Below are positions 9,042 through 16,803 of a stretch of DNA of 64,000 bases, piece by piece (positions within the stretch are counted from its first letter, which is position 1; each line of letters opens with the position of its first letter). The position numbers and the translations under genes are program-made. The stretch comes from DASXYG01 sp036502625. GTDB lineage: Bacteria > Actinomycetota > Actinomycetes > Streptosporangiales > Streptosporangiaceae. The notes below the pieces were generated by a model. It searched no databases. It was not told where the DNA came from and saw only the letters and a list, made by a program, of their open reading frames with translations. Location: NCBI GenBank assembly GCA_036502625.1, contig DASXYG010000095.1, positions 186,001-250,000 of the forward strand, given 5' to 3'.

Positions 9042-10457
9042 TCAGCCCTCCCGCCCGATCTCGGCGTTCTCCAGGACCGCGAGCGCGTCGGGCACCAGCA
9101 CGGCGCAGGAGTAGTACGCGCTGACCAGGTACGAGATGATCGCCTTCTCGTTGATCCCCATGAACCGCACGGAGACGCCCGGCTGGTACTCGTCCGGGAT
9201 GCCGACCTGGTTCAGCCCGACCACGCCCTGGCGGTCCTCCCCGGTGCGCATCAGCAGGACCGAGCTGGTCCGCGTGTCGGAGACGGGGATCTTGCCGCAC
9301 GGGAAGATCGGCACACCGCGCCACGCGGGCATCTGGTGGCCGCCGACGTCGACGCTCGACGGGTAGACGCCGCGGCGGCTGCACTCCCGTCCGAACGCCG
9401 CGATGGTGCGCGGGTGGGCCAGGAAGAACCCCGGGTCCTTCCACACGAGCGCGAGCAGCTCGTCGAAGTCGTCCGGCGTGGGCGGGCCCGTACGGGTCGG
9501 GATCCGCTGCCGGAGGTCGGCGTTGCTGAGCAGGCCGAAGTCGGCGTTGTTGACGATCTCGTGCTCCTGGCGCTCCTTCAGCGCCTCGATCGTCAGCCGG
9601 AGCTGCTGCTCGACCTGGTCCATCGGGTCGTTGAAGAGGTCGGCCACGCGGGTGTGCACGCGCAGCACGGTCTGCGCCACGCTCAGCGAGTACTCCCGCG
9701 GCGCGAGCTCGTAGTCGACGTACGTACCGGGGAGGTCCGGCTCGCCCTCGTGCCCGGCGGCCAGGTCGATCGTGGCCTCGCCGTGCTCGTCGTGGTCGCC
9801 CGTGCCGCCCGCGCGGAACCGCTCCACCTGCTCGCGCAGCTCCGGCGAGCGGTTCAGCACCTCGTCGAAGCCGCCCTGCGGGAGGACCAGCACGGTGCAG
9901 GGGGTGACGGCGCGTGCGGTGAACTCCCACAGGCTCCGCGGCTCCGCGAGGCCCTCGGCGCCGAAGTGGTCGCCGTCGGCGAGGGTGTCGAGCACGGTCT
10001 CGTCGCCGTACTGGCCGACGCCGATCCGCTGGACCTTGCCGTGCGCGATGAGCACCGCCTCGTCGGAGAGCTGGCCGAACTCGGTGATCACCTCGCCGGC
10101 GCGGTACTGGCGGCGCTCGCAGCGGTCGGCGAGCGCGTCGAGGACGGTGTCGTCGTCGAAGCCGCGCAGGATGGCCAGCTCGCCGAGCTCGCGCGGGATC
10201 ACCCGGAGGTCGTCGCCGGAGCCGGTGAACGTGACCCGGCCGTCGCCGACCTCGTACGTGAGGCGGCGGTTCACCCGGTAGGTGCCGCCGGAGACGTTCA
10301 CCCATGGGAGGTTCCGCAGCAGCCAGCGGGAGCTGATGCCCTGCATCTGGGGTACGGACTTCGTGGTCGTCGCCAGTTGGCGCGCGGCTTTCGTCGCCAA
10401 ACTGAACTGGGGCTGCTCGTCCTGGGGGCCGCGGGTCGCCTGGGCGGGCTCGGTCAC
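9042..10457 (-). CDS. Family 2B encapsulin shell protein with cyclic-nucleotide-binding domain, first copy (EshA-like)
   Basis: A 471-residue promoter-proximal shell gene. The N-arm contains ATTTKSVPQMQGI, and TYRVNRRLTYEVGDGRVTF begins the HK97-like core. A cyclic-nucleotide-binding-like insertion spans about 95-215, with FGAEGLAEPRS where FGExAL is usual; the conserved phosphate-contacting Arg a few residues later is not obvious, so ligand binding may be altered. YSLSVAQTVLRVHTRVADLF, DPMDQVEQQLRLTIEAL, AFGRECSRRGVYP and the C-terminal AVLVPDALAVLENAEIG complete the shell fold. The start is GTG with a weak GGTGG site. Co-transcription with a terpene synthase bearing a long N-terminal extension identifies the probable cargo. 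Confidence 0.92.
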   Translation of the reverse strand: MTEPAQATRGPQDEQPQFSLATKAARQLATTTKSVPQMQGISSRWLLRNLPWVNVSGGTYRVNRRLTYEVGDGRVTFTGSGDDLRVIPRELGELAILRGFDDDTVLDALADRCERRQYRAGEVITEFGQLSDEAVLIAHGKVQRIGVGQYGDETVLDTLADGDHFGAEGLAEPRSLWEFTARAVTPCTVLVLPQGGFDEVLNRSPELREQVERFRAGGTGDHDEHGEATIDLAAGHEGEPDLPGTYVDYELAPREYSLSVAQTVLRVHTRVADLFNDPMDQVEQQLRLTIEALKERQEHEIVNNADFGLLSNADLRQRIPTRTGPPTPDDFDELLALVWKDPGFFLAHPRTIAAFGRECSRRGVYPSSVDVGGHQMPAWRGVPIFPCGKIPVSDTRTSSVLLMRTGEDRQGVVGLNQVGIPDEYQPGVSVRFMGINEKAIISYLVSAYYSCAVLVPDALAVLENAEIGREG

Positions 10458-10826
10458 AGGGCACCACCAATCAAGGAATTGAGCCGTGGGAAATTGCGAT
10501 TGAATTGCACGCAGGTATTGATCGCGCCGCGCTCCCTAATGCCGCGATGCGTCAATTCGTGAAAGGATTTCTCGATCGCTCGGCTGTTTGCGTTTTCATT
10601 TCACGTGACACAGAGTGACTTGTCAACCCCGTATCAGCGTCGCGGTTATGTGCCGAATGTCCCGACTTGACGGCGGGTTTCCGTACGAAAGACCCGGGCC
10701 GGGCGCGGCCATATCGCCCATTGATATGCGACTCGATCATATTGGGTTGCCGGTATGGATATTGGACAGCATTAGCCTTGCCGTGATCTGATCATTTCCG
10801 TTGGCGACCAAGATCAAGGAGTGTGA
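10458..10826. other. Divergent intergenic region, encapsulin operon / beta-lactamase genes
   Basis: These 369 bp are clearly more A+T-rich than their surroundings and hold no convincing gene. A 62-codon frame on the minus strand (10552-10740) has no ribosome site and a composition unlike its neighbours. The left half contains the probable operon promoter at 10598-10626. The right half should hold the beta-lactamase promoter; TTGACG at 10667-10672 is the best -35 I can see, but no good -10 follows at normal spacing. AAGGAG at 10816-10821 is a strong ribosome site for the gene at 10827. Confidence 0.6.
10598..10626 (-). promoter_or_regulatory. Candidate sigma70-type promoter of the encapsulin-terpene operon
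   Basis: Read on the minus strand, TTGACA (10626-10621) is followed after 17 bases by TGAAAT (10603-10598). This would give a leader of roughly 130 nt before the GTG of the first shell gene. The spacer contains the perfect palindrome TCACGTGA at 10601-10608, placed between -35 and -10 where a repressor could act. The promoter is predicted only from consensus and spacing. Confidence 0.5.
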
Positions 10827-11795
10827 ATGCGGCAAGCGCGCGCCCGGCGTTTCCCGGCACGGCTGGGGTTCTCCGCGCTGGCGATCTTTACAGCGCTCAC
10901 CGGAGCCGCCTGCGGCACGGCGCCTTCCCCGTCCGACGCGAAGAGCGCCGCCTCGACGGTCCGCGGCACCCCCGGCGGCGGTCAGGCCGACATCCGGGGG
11001 CCGATGCGGAAGCTGGAGGCGGCGTACCACGGGCGCATCGGCGCGTACGCGGTCGACACGGGCACCGGCAGGACCGCCGGCTACCGGGCGTACGAGCGGT
11101 TCCCGTCCAACTCGTCCTTCAAGGCGGTGCTGTGCGCCGCGATCCTCCACAAGGCGCGCACCTCCGACCCGGGGCTGCTGGACCGCACGCTCCACTGGAC
11201 GAAGGACGACGTGGTGGAGGGCTCGCCGACCACCGGCACGGCCGCGAACATCCGCGACGGCTTGAGCACCGCCAAGCTGTGCCGCGCGGCCATCACACTC
11301 AGCGACAACACCGCCGCGAACCTGCTGCTCGGCCAGGTCGGCGGCCCGCGCGCGGTGACCCGCTACTACCGCTCGCTCGGCGACCCGGTGGGCCGCCTGG
11401 ACCGTACGGAGCCCACGCTCAACGACTGGCACCCGGGCCAGCGGCGCGACACGATCATGCCCGCGTACATGGCGCGCGACCTCCGCACGGTCACCCTGGG
11501 CCGGGCGCTCGTCCCCGCCGACCGCGCGCGCCTGACGGGCTGGCTGCGCGCCACCACCACCGGCGACAAGCGCATCCGCGCCGGCCTCCCCAAGGGCTGG
11601 ACGGCCGGCGACAAGACCGGCACCGGCGGCATGTACGCCACGGCCGGCGACATCGCCATAGCCTGGCCTTCACCCGGCGCCGCCCCGGTCATCCTCTCGG
11701 TCTACACCAACCGCCCCTCCAAATCCGCCAAGCCGAACGACGCCGCCATAGCCCACACGGCCACCATCCTCATCCACGCCCTCGGCACGTCCTGA
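10827..11795 (+). CDS. Class A beta-lactamase, exported
   Basis: A 322-residue serine beta-lactamase. A basic N-terminus and hydrophobic segment (residues 10-29) form the export signal; a Cys at 29 could be lipidated, although the preceding TGAA is a poor lipobox. All class A motifs are present: S96-x-x-K99 (SSFK), S159-D-N161, E195-x-x-x-N199 (EPTLN, the Ambler E166 region) and K263-T-G. It should therefore hydrolyse penicillins at or outside the membrane. AAGGAG lies 5 bases before the ATG. A second class A gene follows after 4 bp, so the two are one transcript. The long Ser/Gly-rich linker after the signal is typical of actinomycete secreted enzymes. Confidence 0.93.
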   Translation: MRQARARRFPARLGFSALAIFTALTGAACGTAPSPSDAKSAASTVRGTPGGGQADIRGPMRKLEAAYHGRIGAYAVDTGTGRTAGYRAYERFPSNSSFKAVLCAAILHKARTSDPGLLDRTLHWTKDDVVEGSPTTGTAANIRDGLSTAKLCRAAITLSDNTAANLLLGQVGGPRAVTRYYRSLGDPVGRLDRTEPTLNDWHPGQRRDTIMPAYMARDLRTVTLGRALVPADRARLTGWLRATTTGDKRIRAGLPKGWTAGDKTGTGGMYATAGDIAIAWPSPGAAPVILSVYTNRPSKSAKPNDAAIAHTATILIHALGTS

Positions 11796-11799
11796 CCCG

Positions 11800-12732
11800 G
11801 TGACCAGCCCCAACGCCCCACGCACCCGCCGCGCGCTGCTCACGGCCGGTGCGCTGCTACCGCTCGCGGCGTGCGGCGCACCCTCCGCCGCCCCCACCCA
11901 CGCGCCCTCCCGTACGGGCGGCGCCACTCCCGTGCCCTCGCGGGACGACGCCGCGTACCGGGCACGGTTCGCGGCGCTCGAAAGCCGCTACGGTGCGCGG
12001 CTCGGGGTGTTCGCCGTGGCCACCGGCGGCGGCACCGCCCTCGCGTACCGCGCCGACGAGCGGTTCGCGTTCTGCTCCACCTTCAAGGCGCTCGCCGCCG
12101 CTGCCGTCCTGCACGGCAACCCGCTCGCCCACCTGGCCGAACGCGTCCCCATCACCAAGGCGGACGTCGACTCCATCTCCCCGGTCACCGGCCGCCGCAT
12201 CGGCACCGAGATGACGATCAGGGAGCTCTGCGACGCCGCCATCCGCTTCAGCGACGGCACCGCGGGCAACCTGCTGATGCGCGACGCGGGCGGCCCGCGG
12301 CGGCTGACCGCGTACCTGCGCGGCCTCGGCGACCCGGTGAGCCGCATGGACGACTACGAACCGGCGCTGAACAAGATCCCGCCGGGCGACCCCCGCGACA
12401 CCACCACCCCGCGCGCCATCGCCGCCGCCTACCGCGCCCTCGTCCTCGGCACCGCGCTCCCCCGGGACAAGCGCGCCCTGCTCACGAACTGGCTCCTGCG
12501 CGGCAGGACCGGCGCCACCCGCATCCGCGCCGGTGTCCCCAAGACCTGGCGCACCGCGGACAAGACCGGCAACGGCAACTGGGGCCGCGTCAACGACGTC
12601 GCCATCGTGTGGCCCCCGCACACCCCGCCCCTGGTGATCGCCGTCCTGACCGACCGCCCCGGCTTCCACACCCCGTACCGCGACGCCCTGATCGCGAAGG
12701 CCGCCCACCTGGCCGCCGCCGCCCTCACGTGA
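11800..12732 (+). CDS. Class A beta-lactamase, lipoprotein, BlaC-like SDG type
   Basis: A 310-residue second beta-lactamase. The N-terminus TRRALLTAG... ends in the lipobox LAAC (Cys25), and the twin arginines also suggest Tat export. Catalytic motifs: S93-T-F-K96, S151-D-G153, E187-P-A-L-N and K255-T-G. The SDG variant in place of SDN is the one found in mycobacterial BlaC, which has a wide spectrum and resists some inhibitors. Translation appears to start at GTG 4 bp after the upstream stop, with no clear ribosome site of its own, consistent with coupling. It overlaps the convergent siderophore-interacting gene by 8 bp. Two non-identical enzymes side by side look like an old duplication. 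Confidence 0.93.
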   Translation: MTSPNAPRTRRALLTAGALLPLAACGAPSAAPTHAPSRTGGATPVPSRDDAAYRARFAALESRYGARLGVFAVATGGGTALAYRADERFAFCSTFKALAAAAVLHGNPLAHLAERVPITKADVDSISPVTGRRIGTEMTIRELCDAAIRFSDGTAGNLLMRDAGGPRRLTAYLRGLGDPVSRMDDYEPALNKIPPGDPRDTTTPRAIAAAYRALVLGTALPRDKRALLTNWLLRGRTGATRIRAGVPKTWRTADKTGNGNWGRVNDVAIVWPPHTPPLVIAVLTDRPGFHTPYRDALIAKAAHLAAAALT

Positions 12733-13561
12733 CGGCGCCCCGCCCCGCCTTCCAGTACCCGCAGAACATGATGTGCCGCTTCGGCACGCCCGCCCGCACC
12801 CAGTGCCGCCGCACCCCCGCGACCAGGGCGGACTCCCCCACCACCCACCCGAAGAACGGCTCCTCGGGCAGGAGCGCCGCCTCGGCGGCCGCCCGTACGG
12901 CGACCCCCGGCGCGGCGTCCCCCGTACGGCACACCCAGCTCACCGCCACCCCCTCGGGCGCGTCGAGCTCGCGCCGGTCCGCCGCGTCCGGCACCTCCAC
13001 GAACGCGTCGCCCCGCGCGTCCCGGGGCAGCGACGCGAGGATCCCGGCCAGCGCCGGGAGCCCGGTCTCGTCCGCGACCAGCCGCACCCGCGTGAGCCCG
13101 TCCGGCGGGTTGAACCCGATGCCCTCGTCGAGGAGCGCCACCACGTCGCCGGGCGCGCAGCTCTCCGCCCACCCGGTGGCCGGCCCCGCGGTGCCGTCCG
13201 CCGCGCTGCCGTGCAGCACGAAGTCCACGTCGATCTCCGGCCCGTCCGCCCCCGCGGCCCGGTACGCGCGTACGGAGTAGTTGCGCATCACCGGCCGCTC
13301 CGCCTTGGCGATCGTGAGGTACCGCACGTAGCTGACCGCGTCGAGCTTCCGCGGCACCCGCTCGACCCCGCCGCCCGCGACCGGGATGAACAGCCGGAAC
13401 CACTGGTCGAACCCCATCGCCGCGAACCACCGCACGTCGCGCCGCCCCAGCGTCACCCGCATGAAGTGCGGCGACACCCGCTCCCGCCGCACCACCTCGA
13501 GCACGATCAGCCCCGGGTCCGCCGGCTTGACCCGCGTCGCGGACAGGTTCGTACGGGCCAT
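12725..13561 (-). CDS. Siderophore-interacting protein (FAD-dependent ferric reductase)
   Basis: A 278-residue SIP-family flavoprotein that reduces ferric siderophores in the cytoplasm to release iron. The FAD-binding barrel contains MRNYSVRAYR (the R-x-Y-S/T motif) and DVDFVLHG. The second domain has GESALVAGVRRHW and ends in HIMFCGYWKAG, the conserved aromatic C-terminus of the family. I preferred the ATG at 13561 (GGAGGG 10 bases upstream) to a TTG 24 bp earlier. An iron-box palindrome lies 30 bp upstream, so expression should rise in iron limitation through a DtxR/IdeR repressor. Its stop overlaps the beta-lactamase end by 8 bp. Confidence 0.93.
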   Translation of the reverse strand: MARTNLSATRVKPADPGLIVLEVVRRERVSPHFMRVTLGRRDVRWFAAMGFDQWFRLFIPVAGGGVERVPRKLDAVSYVRYLTIAKAERPVMRNYSVRAYRAAGADGPEIDVDFVLHGSAADGTAGPATGWAESCAPGDVVALLDEGIGFNPPDGLTRVRLVADETGLPALAGILASLPRDARGDAFVEVPDAADRRELDAPEGVAVSWVCRTGDAAPGVAVRAAAEAALLPEEPFFGWVVGESALVAGVRRHWVRAGVPKRHIMFCGYWKAGRGAVT

Positions 13562-13590
13562 CGCCTGGTTCCCTCCATCGCTCAATTAAT

Positions 13591-13609
13591 TTAGGCAAGG
13601 CTAACCTAA
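13591..13609. promoter_or_regulatory. Iron box (DtxR/IdeR operator)
   Basis: TTAGGCAAGGCTAACCTAA matches the 19-bp consensus TTAGGTTAGGCTAACCTAA at 17 of 19 positions. It lies 30 bp before the siderophore-interacting gene on the minus strand, where the operator of a Fe2+-dependent repressor would cover the promoter. The divergent YCII gene starts 88 bp away and is less likely to be affected. Confidence 0.88.
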
Positions 13610-13696
13610 TATCATCTCGGCCACCAGGGCCCGGCCTGGCATGCTGGACGCCGGAGACGAGGCGAACGGGGACGGCCGGTTCCCCATGGAGGACGT

Positions 13697-14038
13697 GTGA
13701 AGTACGCGCTGATCATCTGTGACGACGAGTCCGTGCCGGAGAGCGCGGCGGAGATCAGCCGCCGCCCCGAGCACATCGCGTGGGCCGCATACCTGGAGAG
13801 CCGCGGCATCACGCAGCTCGGCGGCGCGCGGCTGCGGCCGAGCGGCGACGCCACGACCGTACGGTCCCGCGACGGCGAGGTGCTGGTCAGCGACGGCCCG
13901 TTCGTCGAGACCAAGGAGCAGGTCGGCGGTTTCGCGCTGATCGAGTGCGCCGACCTCGACGAGGCGATCGAGGCGGCCGCGCGCCACCCGTGGGCCGCGC
14001 ACGGCCTGGTCGAGGTGCGGCCGGTCTGGGAGGAGTGA
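13697..14038 (+). CDS. YCII-family (DGPF) small protein
   Basis: A 113-residue YCII/DGPF-domain protein. It starts MKYALIICDDE and carries the eponymous block VLVSDGPFVETKEQVGGF, followed by AIEAAARHPWA; these are typical of the small ferredoxin-like dimers encoded beside ECF42 sigma factors. The biochemical role is unknown. The GTG start has GGAGGA 3-9 bases upstream, and the stop overlaps the sigma-factor start as GTGA, giving translational coupling. In this sigma group the YCII genes are often themselves targets, but I see no TGTCGA-type -35 in front of this one. Confidence 0.9.
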   Translation: MKYALIICDDESVPESAAEISRRPEHIAWAAYLESRGITQLGGARLRPSGDATTVRSRDGEVLVSDGPFVETKEQVGGFALIECADLDEAIEAAARHPWAAHGLVEVRPVWEE

Positions 14039-15288
14039 GCGGCGCGGCCGAGCGCGCGGTCGCGGAGGCGTTCCGCCGCGAGTGGGGGCAGATCGTCGCC
14101 ACGCTGATCGGCGCGACCGGCGACTGGGACCTCGCCGAGGAGTGCGCGCAGGACGCCTTCGCGCGGGCGCTGGAGACCTGGCGCCGCGACGGCGTGCCCG
14201 ACCGGCCGGGCGCCTGGCTCACCACCGCGGCCCGCAACCGCGCCACCGACCGGCTGCGCCGCGACGCGGCCGGCGCGGCGAAGCTGCGGGAGATCGCCGT
14301 CCTGGCACGCGGCGGCGCACCGGAACCGGCCGGTCCGGACGACGCGGCGGTCAGCGGCGTGCCGGACGACCGGCTGCGGCTGATCTTCACCTGCTGCCAC
14401 CCGGCGCTGGCCCTGGACGCCCGGGTCGCGCTCACGCTGCGCACCCTCGCCGGGCTGACCACGCCCGAGATCGCCCGCGCGTTCCTGGTGCCCGAGTCCA
14501 CGATGGCCCAGCGCATCGTCCGGGCCAAGCGCAAGATCCGCAACGCGGGCATCCCGTACCGCGTGCCGCCCGCCCGGCTCCTGCCGCGGCGGACGACCGG
14601 CGTCCTCGGCGTGCTCTACCTGCTGTTCAACGAGGGCTACGCGGCCACCGGCGGCGCCGGCCTCGTACGGCGGCGGCTCACCGACGAGGCCGTACGGCTG
14701 GCGCGCCTGCTGACCCGGCTCCTGCCCGACGACGCCGAGGCGGCCGGGCTGCTGGCGCTGATGCTGCTGCACGACGCGCGCCGCGACACCCGCCTGGACG
14801 CGAACGGCGACCTCGTGCCGCTGGAGGAGCAGGACCGCACCCGCTGGGACACCGCCGTCATCGCCGAGGCCACCGCCCTGCTCCAGGCGGCCATGCGCCG
14901 CGGGCGCCCCGGCCCGTACCAGGTGCAGGCGGCCATCGTCGCCTGCCATGCCGCCGCCGCGGACGCCGCCGACACCGACTGGCCGCAGATCGCCACGCTG
15001 TACGGCCACCTGGCGGAGCTGGCGCCGTCGCCGGTGGTGGAGCTGAACCGGGCGGTCGCGGTCGCCATGGCCGACGGCCCGGCGGCGGGCCTCGCGCTGG
15101 TCGACGCGCTGGCCGCGTCCGGCGCCCTGGCCGGCTACCACCTGCTGCCCGCCACCCGCGCCGACCTGCTCCGCCGCCTGGGCCGCGGCGCCGAGGCCGC
15201 GGCGGCGTACCGGGAGGCGCTCGCGCTGGCGGCGACCGACAGCGAGCGCCGCTACCTCCGGCGCCGGCTCGCCGAGACGACCGCCTGA
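14035..15288 (+). CDS. ECF-family RNA polymerase sigma factor, ECF42 group
   Basis: A 417-residue sigma factor with a long C-terminal extension. Region 2 lies at about residues 10-75 (EECAQDAFARALETWRRDG, then PGAWLTTAARNRATDRLRRD), and region 4 at about 115-170 (LTLRTLAGLTTPEIARAFLVPESTMAQRI). A helical TPR-like domain of ~230 residues (GVLYLLFNEGY, HDARR, ELNRAVAVAM, ATRADLLRRLGR) follows; it characterises ECF42 and is thought to replace an anti-sigma factor. The start is the GTG that overlaps the YCII stop with GGGAGGAG upstream, inside a longer open frame. The next gene, a DUF899 protein, has an ECF42-like promoter, making it the best candidate target. Confidence 0.92.
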   Translation: MSGAAERAVAEAFRREWGQIVATLIGATGDWDLAEECAQDAFARALETWRRDGVPDRPGAWLTTAARNRATDRLRRDAAGAAKLREIAVLARGGAPEPAGPDDAAVSGVPDDRLRLIFTCCHPALALDARVALTLRTLAGLTTPEIARAFLVPESTMAQRIVRAKRKIRNAGIPYRVPPARLLPRRTTGVLGVLYLLFNEGYAATGGAGLVRRRLTDEAVRLARLLTRLLPDDAEAAGLLALMLLHDARRDTRLDANGDLVPLEEQDRTRWDTAVIAEATALLQAAMRRGRPGPYQVQAAIVACHAAAADAADTDWPQIATLYGHLAELAPSPVVELNRAVAVAMADGPAAGLALVDALAASGALAGYHLLPATRADLLRRLGRGAEAAAAYREALALAATDSERRYLRRRLAETTA

Positions 15289-15318
15289 TACATCCGCCGC
15301 GACTTTTTTCCGTACGGC

Positions 15319-15344
15319 TGTCGATCCGCGTGTCCGCGTTCGTC
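15319..15344 (+). promoter_or_regulatory. ECF42-type promoter candidate upstream of the DUF899 gene
   Basis: TGTCGA at 15319-15324 is followed, after 16 bases, by CGTC at 15341-15344. This matches the promoter form I recall for ECF42 sigma factors (TGTCGA at -35, CGA/TC at -10). It lies 38 bp before the DUF899 start, directly downstream of the sigma gene. Regulation is inferred from motif and position. Confidence 0.55.
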
Positions 15345-15381
15345 GGTGGGGCGACGGACCACCGGAACGAAGGGACATGCC

Positions 15382-16104
15382 ATGACCGAGGACCTGCGGA
15401 TGCCCGAAGTGGCCGACCGCGCCGCCTGGCAGGCCGCGATCGACGAGCTGCGCGTACGGGAGAAGGAGCACACCCGCGCCGGCGACGCGATCGCCGCCGC
15501 GCGCCGCCGCCTGCCGATGGTGGAGGTCGACCCCGGCACCCCGCTGACCGGCCCGGACGGGCGGGTCACGCTGCTCGACGTGTTCGAGGGCCGCCGCCAG
15601 CTCATCGCGTACTTCCACATGTGGCACGACGGCCACCCGGCCGCGGAGCAGTGCGAGGGCTGCACGTACTTCAACGGCCAGGTCAGGGAGCTGGGGTACC
15701 TGCACGCGCTGGACATCACGTACGCCACGCTCTGCCAGGGCCCGTACGACGTGAGCGTCCGCTACCGCGACTTCATGGGCTGGGACGTCCCGTGGTACTC
15801 GGCGCGCGAGTCCCTGGACACCCTGATCGGCGACCGCGCCCCGTTCGTGCTGGCGTTCTACGTCCGCGACGGCGGCCGCGTCTTCGAGACGTACTGGACC
15901 ACCGGACGCGGCGTCGAGGTCATGGCCCCGACGTACGGCCTGCTCGACATGACGGTGTACGGCAGGCAGGAGCCGTGGGAGGCGCCGTCGCCGGCCCGGC
16001 CGCGCCCCTGGGAGACCGGCACCGGCGGGTCCCGCACCGATGGCCGCCCCACCGCGCAGCTCTCCCGCCTCGCGGCCGGCCGCTCCGACGACCTCGGCGG
16101 CTGA
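15382..16104 (+). CDS. DUF899 thioredoxin-fold-like protein
   Basis: A 240-residue DUF899 member, distantly related to peroxiredoxin/thioredoxin folds. Recognisable blocks are LRVREKEHTRAGDAIAAARR at the N-terminus, then LIAYFHMWHDG, and QCEGCTYFNGQV with a C-x2-C pair where the redox cysteines would sit. VFETYWTTGRGVEVM and a short aromatic block near the end are also family-like. No enzyme activity is established for the family. The internal ATG at 15382 has an AAGGGA site. It follows the ECF42 sigma gene by 93 bp and has its own candidate promoter, so it may be the output of that stress circuit. Confidence 0.85.
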   Translation: MTEDLRMPEVADRAAWQAAIDELRVREKEHTRAGDAIAAARRRLPMVEVDPGTPLTGPDGRVTLLDVFEGRRQLIAYFHMWHDGHPAAEQCEGCTYFNGQVRELGYLHALDITYATLCQGPYDVSVRYRDFMGWDVPWYSARESLDTLIGDRAPFVLAFYVRDGGRVFETYWTTGRGVEVMAPTYGLLDMTVYGRQEPWEAPSPARPRPWETGTGGSRTDGRPTAQLSRLAAGRSDDLGG

Positions 16105-16167
16105 CCGCGAAGACGGGCGTGTACGTGACGACGGTGAACGCCCTGCCCGGCATCGGCCGGGCGGGCG

Positions 16168-16776
16168 TCACCGGGCCAGGCCGCGCATGAGCGTCTCGGC
16201 GAGCCCGGTCGCGAACGCGTCCAGTTCGGGGTCGGTGAGGTCGGTCCCGTCGTACGCGCAGAAGAAGCCGCGCTGGAAGCAGGCGCCGACGAACAGCGCC
16301 GCCGCGTGCTCCGTGTCGGTGTCCGCCCGGATCCGGCCGCGGTCGCGTTCGGTGCGCAGGTACGCGGTCAGGCGGTCGACCGGGCCGCGCGGGCCCGCGC
16401 CGAGTTCGAGCACGCTGGCGCGGTGCCGCTCCAGGAGCGCGCGCTCCAGGAACACCGACGACGCGATCGGGAACGACGCGGTGTAGAACCGCACGGCGGC
16501 GCGCGCGATCCCGGCCAGGTTCTCCGCGACACCGCTCGCGGCGGCGCGGTCCGGGTCGTCGAACACGGTCGCGCCGAAGCCGGGCAGCCGGTCGCGCAGC
16601 ACCCGGATGAAGATCTCCTCCTTGCCGGAGAAGTGCTTATACAGCGCGGCCTCGGAGATCCCGGCGGCCCGCGCGATCTCCTTGGTCGTCGCGCGGCCGA
16701 GGCCGAGGTCGGCGAGCACGCCGGCCGCCGCGTCGATGATCCGCTCGCGTGTCCGCGCGCCGTCGGCTCGTGGCAT
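16168..16776 (-). CDS. TetR-family repressor
   Basis: A 202-residue TetR protein. The N-terminal helix-turn-helix is RATTKEIARAAGISEAALYKHF (about residues 25-47), a near-perfect TetR signature, followed by a helical ligand domain with FLERALLERHR and a Cys-containing C-terminal half (GACFQRGFFCAYDG). I placed the start at the ATG with GGGAGG 5 bases upstream; the longer open frame runs through the operator. It is divergent from the NAD(P)-binding protein at 16874, with a large inverted repeat between them, so it very probably represses both genes. The ligand is unknown. Confidence 0.9.
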   Translation of the reverse strand: MPRADGARTRERIIDAAAGVLADLGLGRATTKEIARAAGISEAALYKHFSGKEEIFIRVLRDRLPGFGATVFDDPDRAAASGVAENLAGIARAAVRFYTASFPIASSVFLERALLERHRASVLELGAGPRGPVDRLTAYLRTERDRGRIRADTDTEHAAALFVGACFQRGFFCAYDGTDLTDPELDAFATGLAETLMRGLAR

Positions 16777-16803
16777 CGGCCCTCCCGTTGTGACGTCGTC
16801 GGC

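Noticed and set aside
6598..10470. A 1290-codon open frame spanning several minus-strand genes
   Set aside because: Only its last 344 codons form the prenyl synthase; the rest is an Arg/Pro-rich shadow of the two shell genes in another frame.
7464..10562. A 1032-codon open frame on the plus strand opposite the shell genes
   Set aside because: Composition is Arg/Val/Glu shadow-like, with no domain and no ribosome site; the minus-strand frames show clear family motifs.
10552..10740. A 62-codon minus-strand frame in the encapsulin promoter region
   Set aside because: It overlaps the predicted promoter, has no ribosome site and shows no conserved pattern.
15303..15309. T-run after the sigma gene as an intrinsic terminator
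   Set aside because: No inverted repeat precedes the TTTTTT; it lies just before a likely promoter instead.
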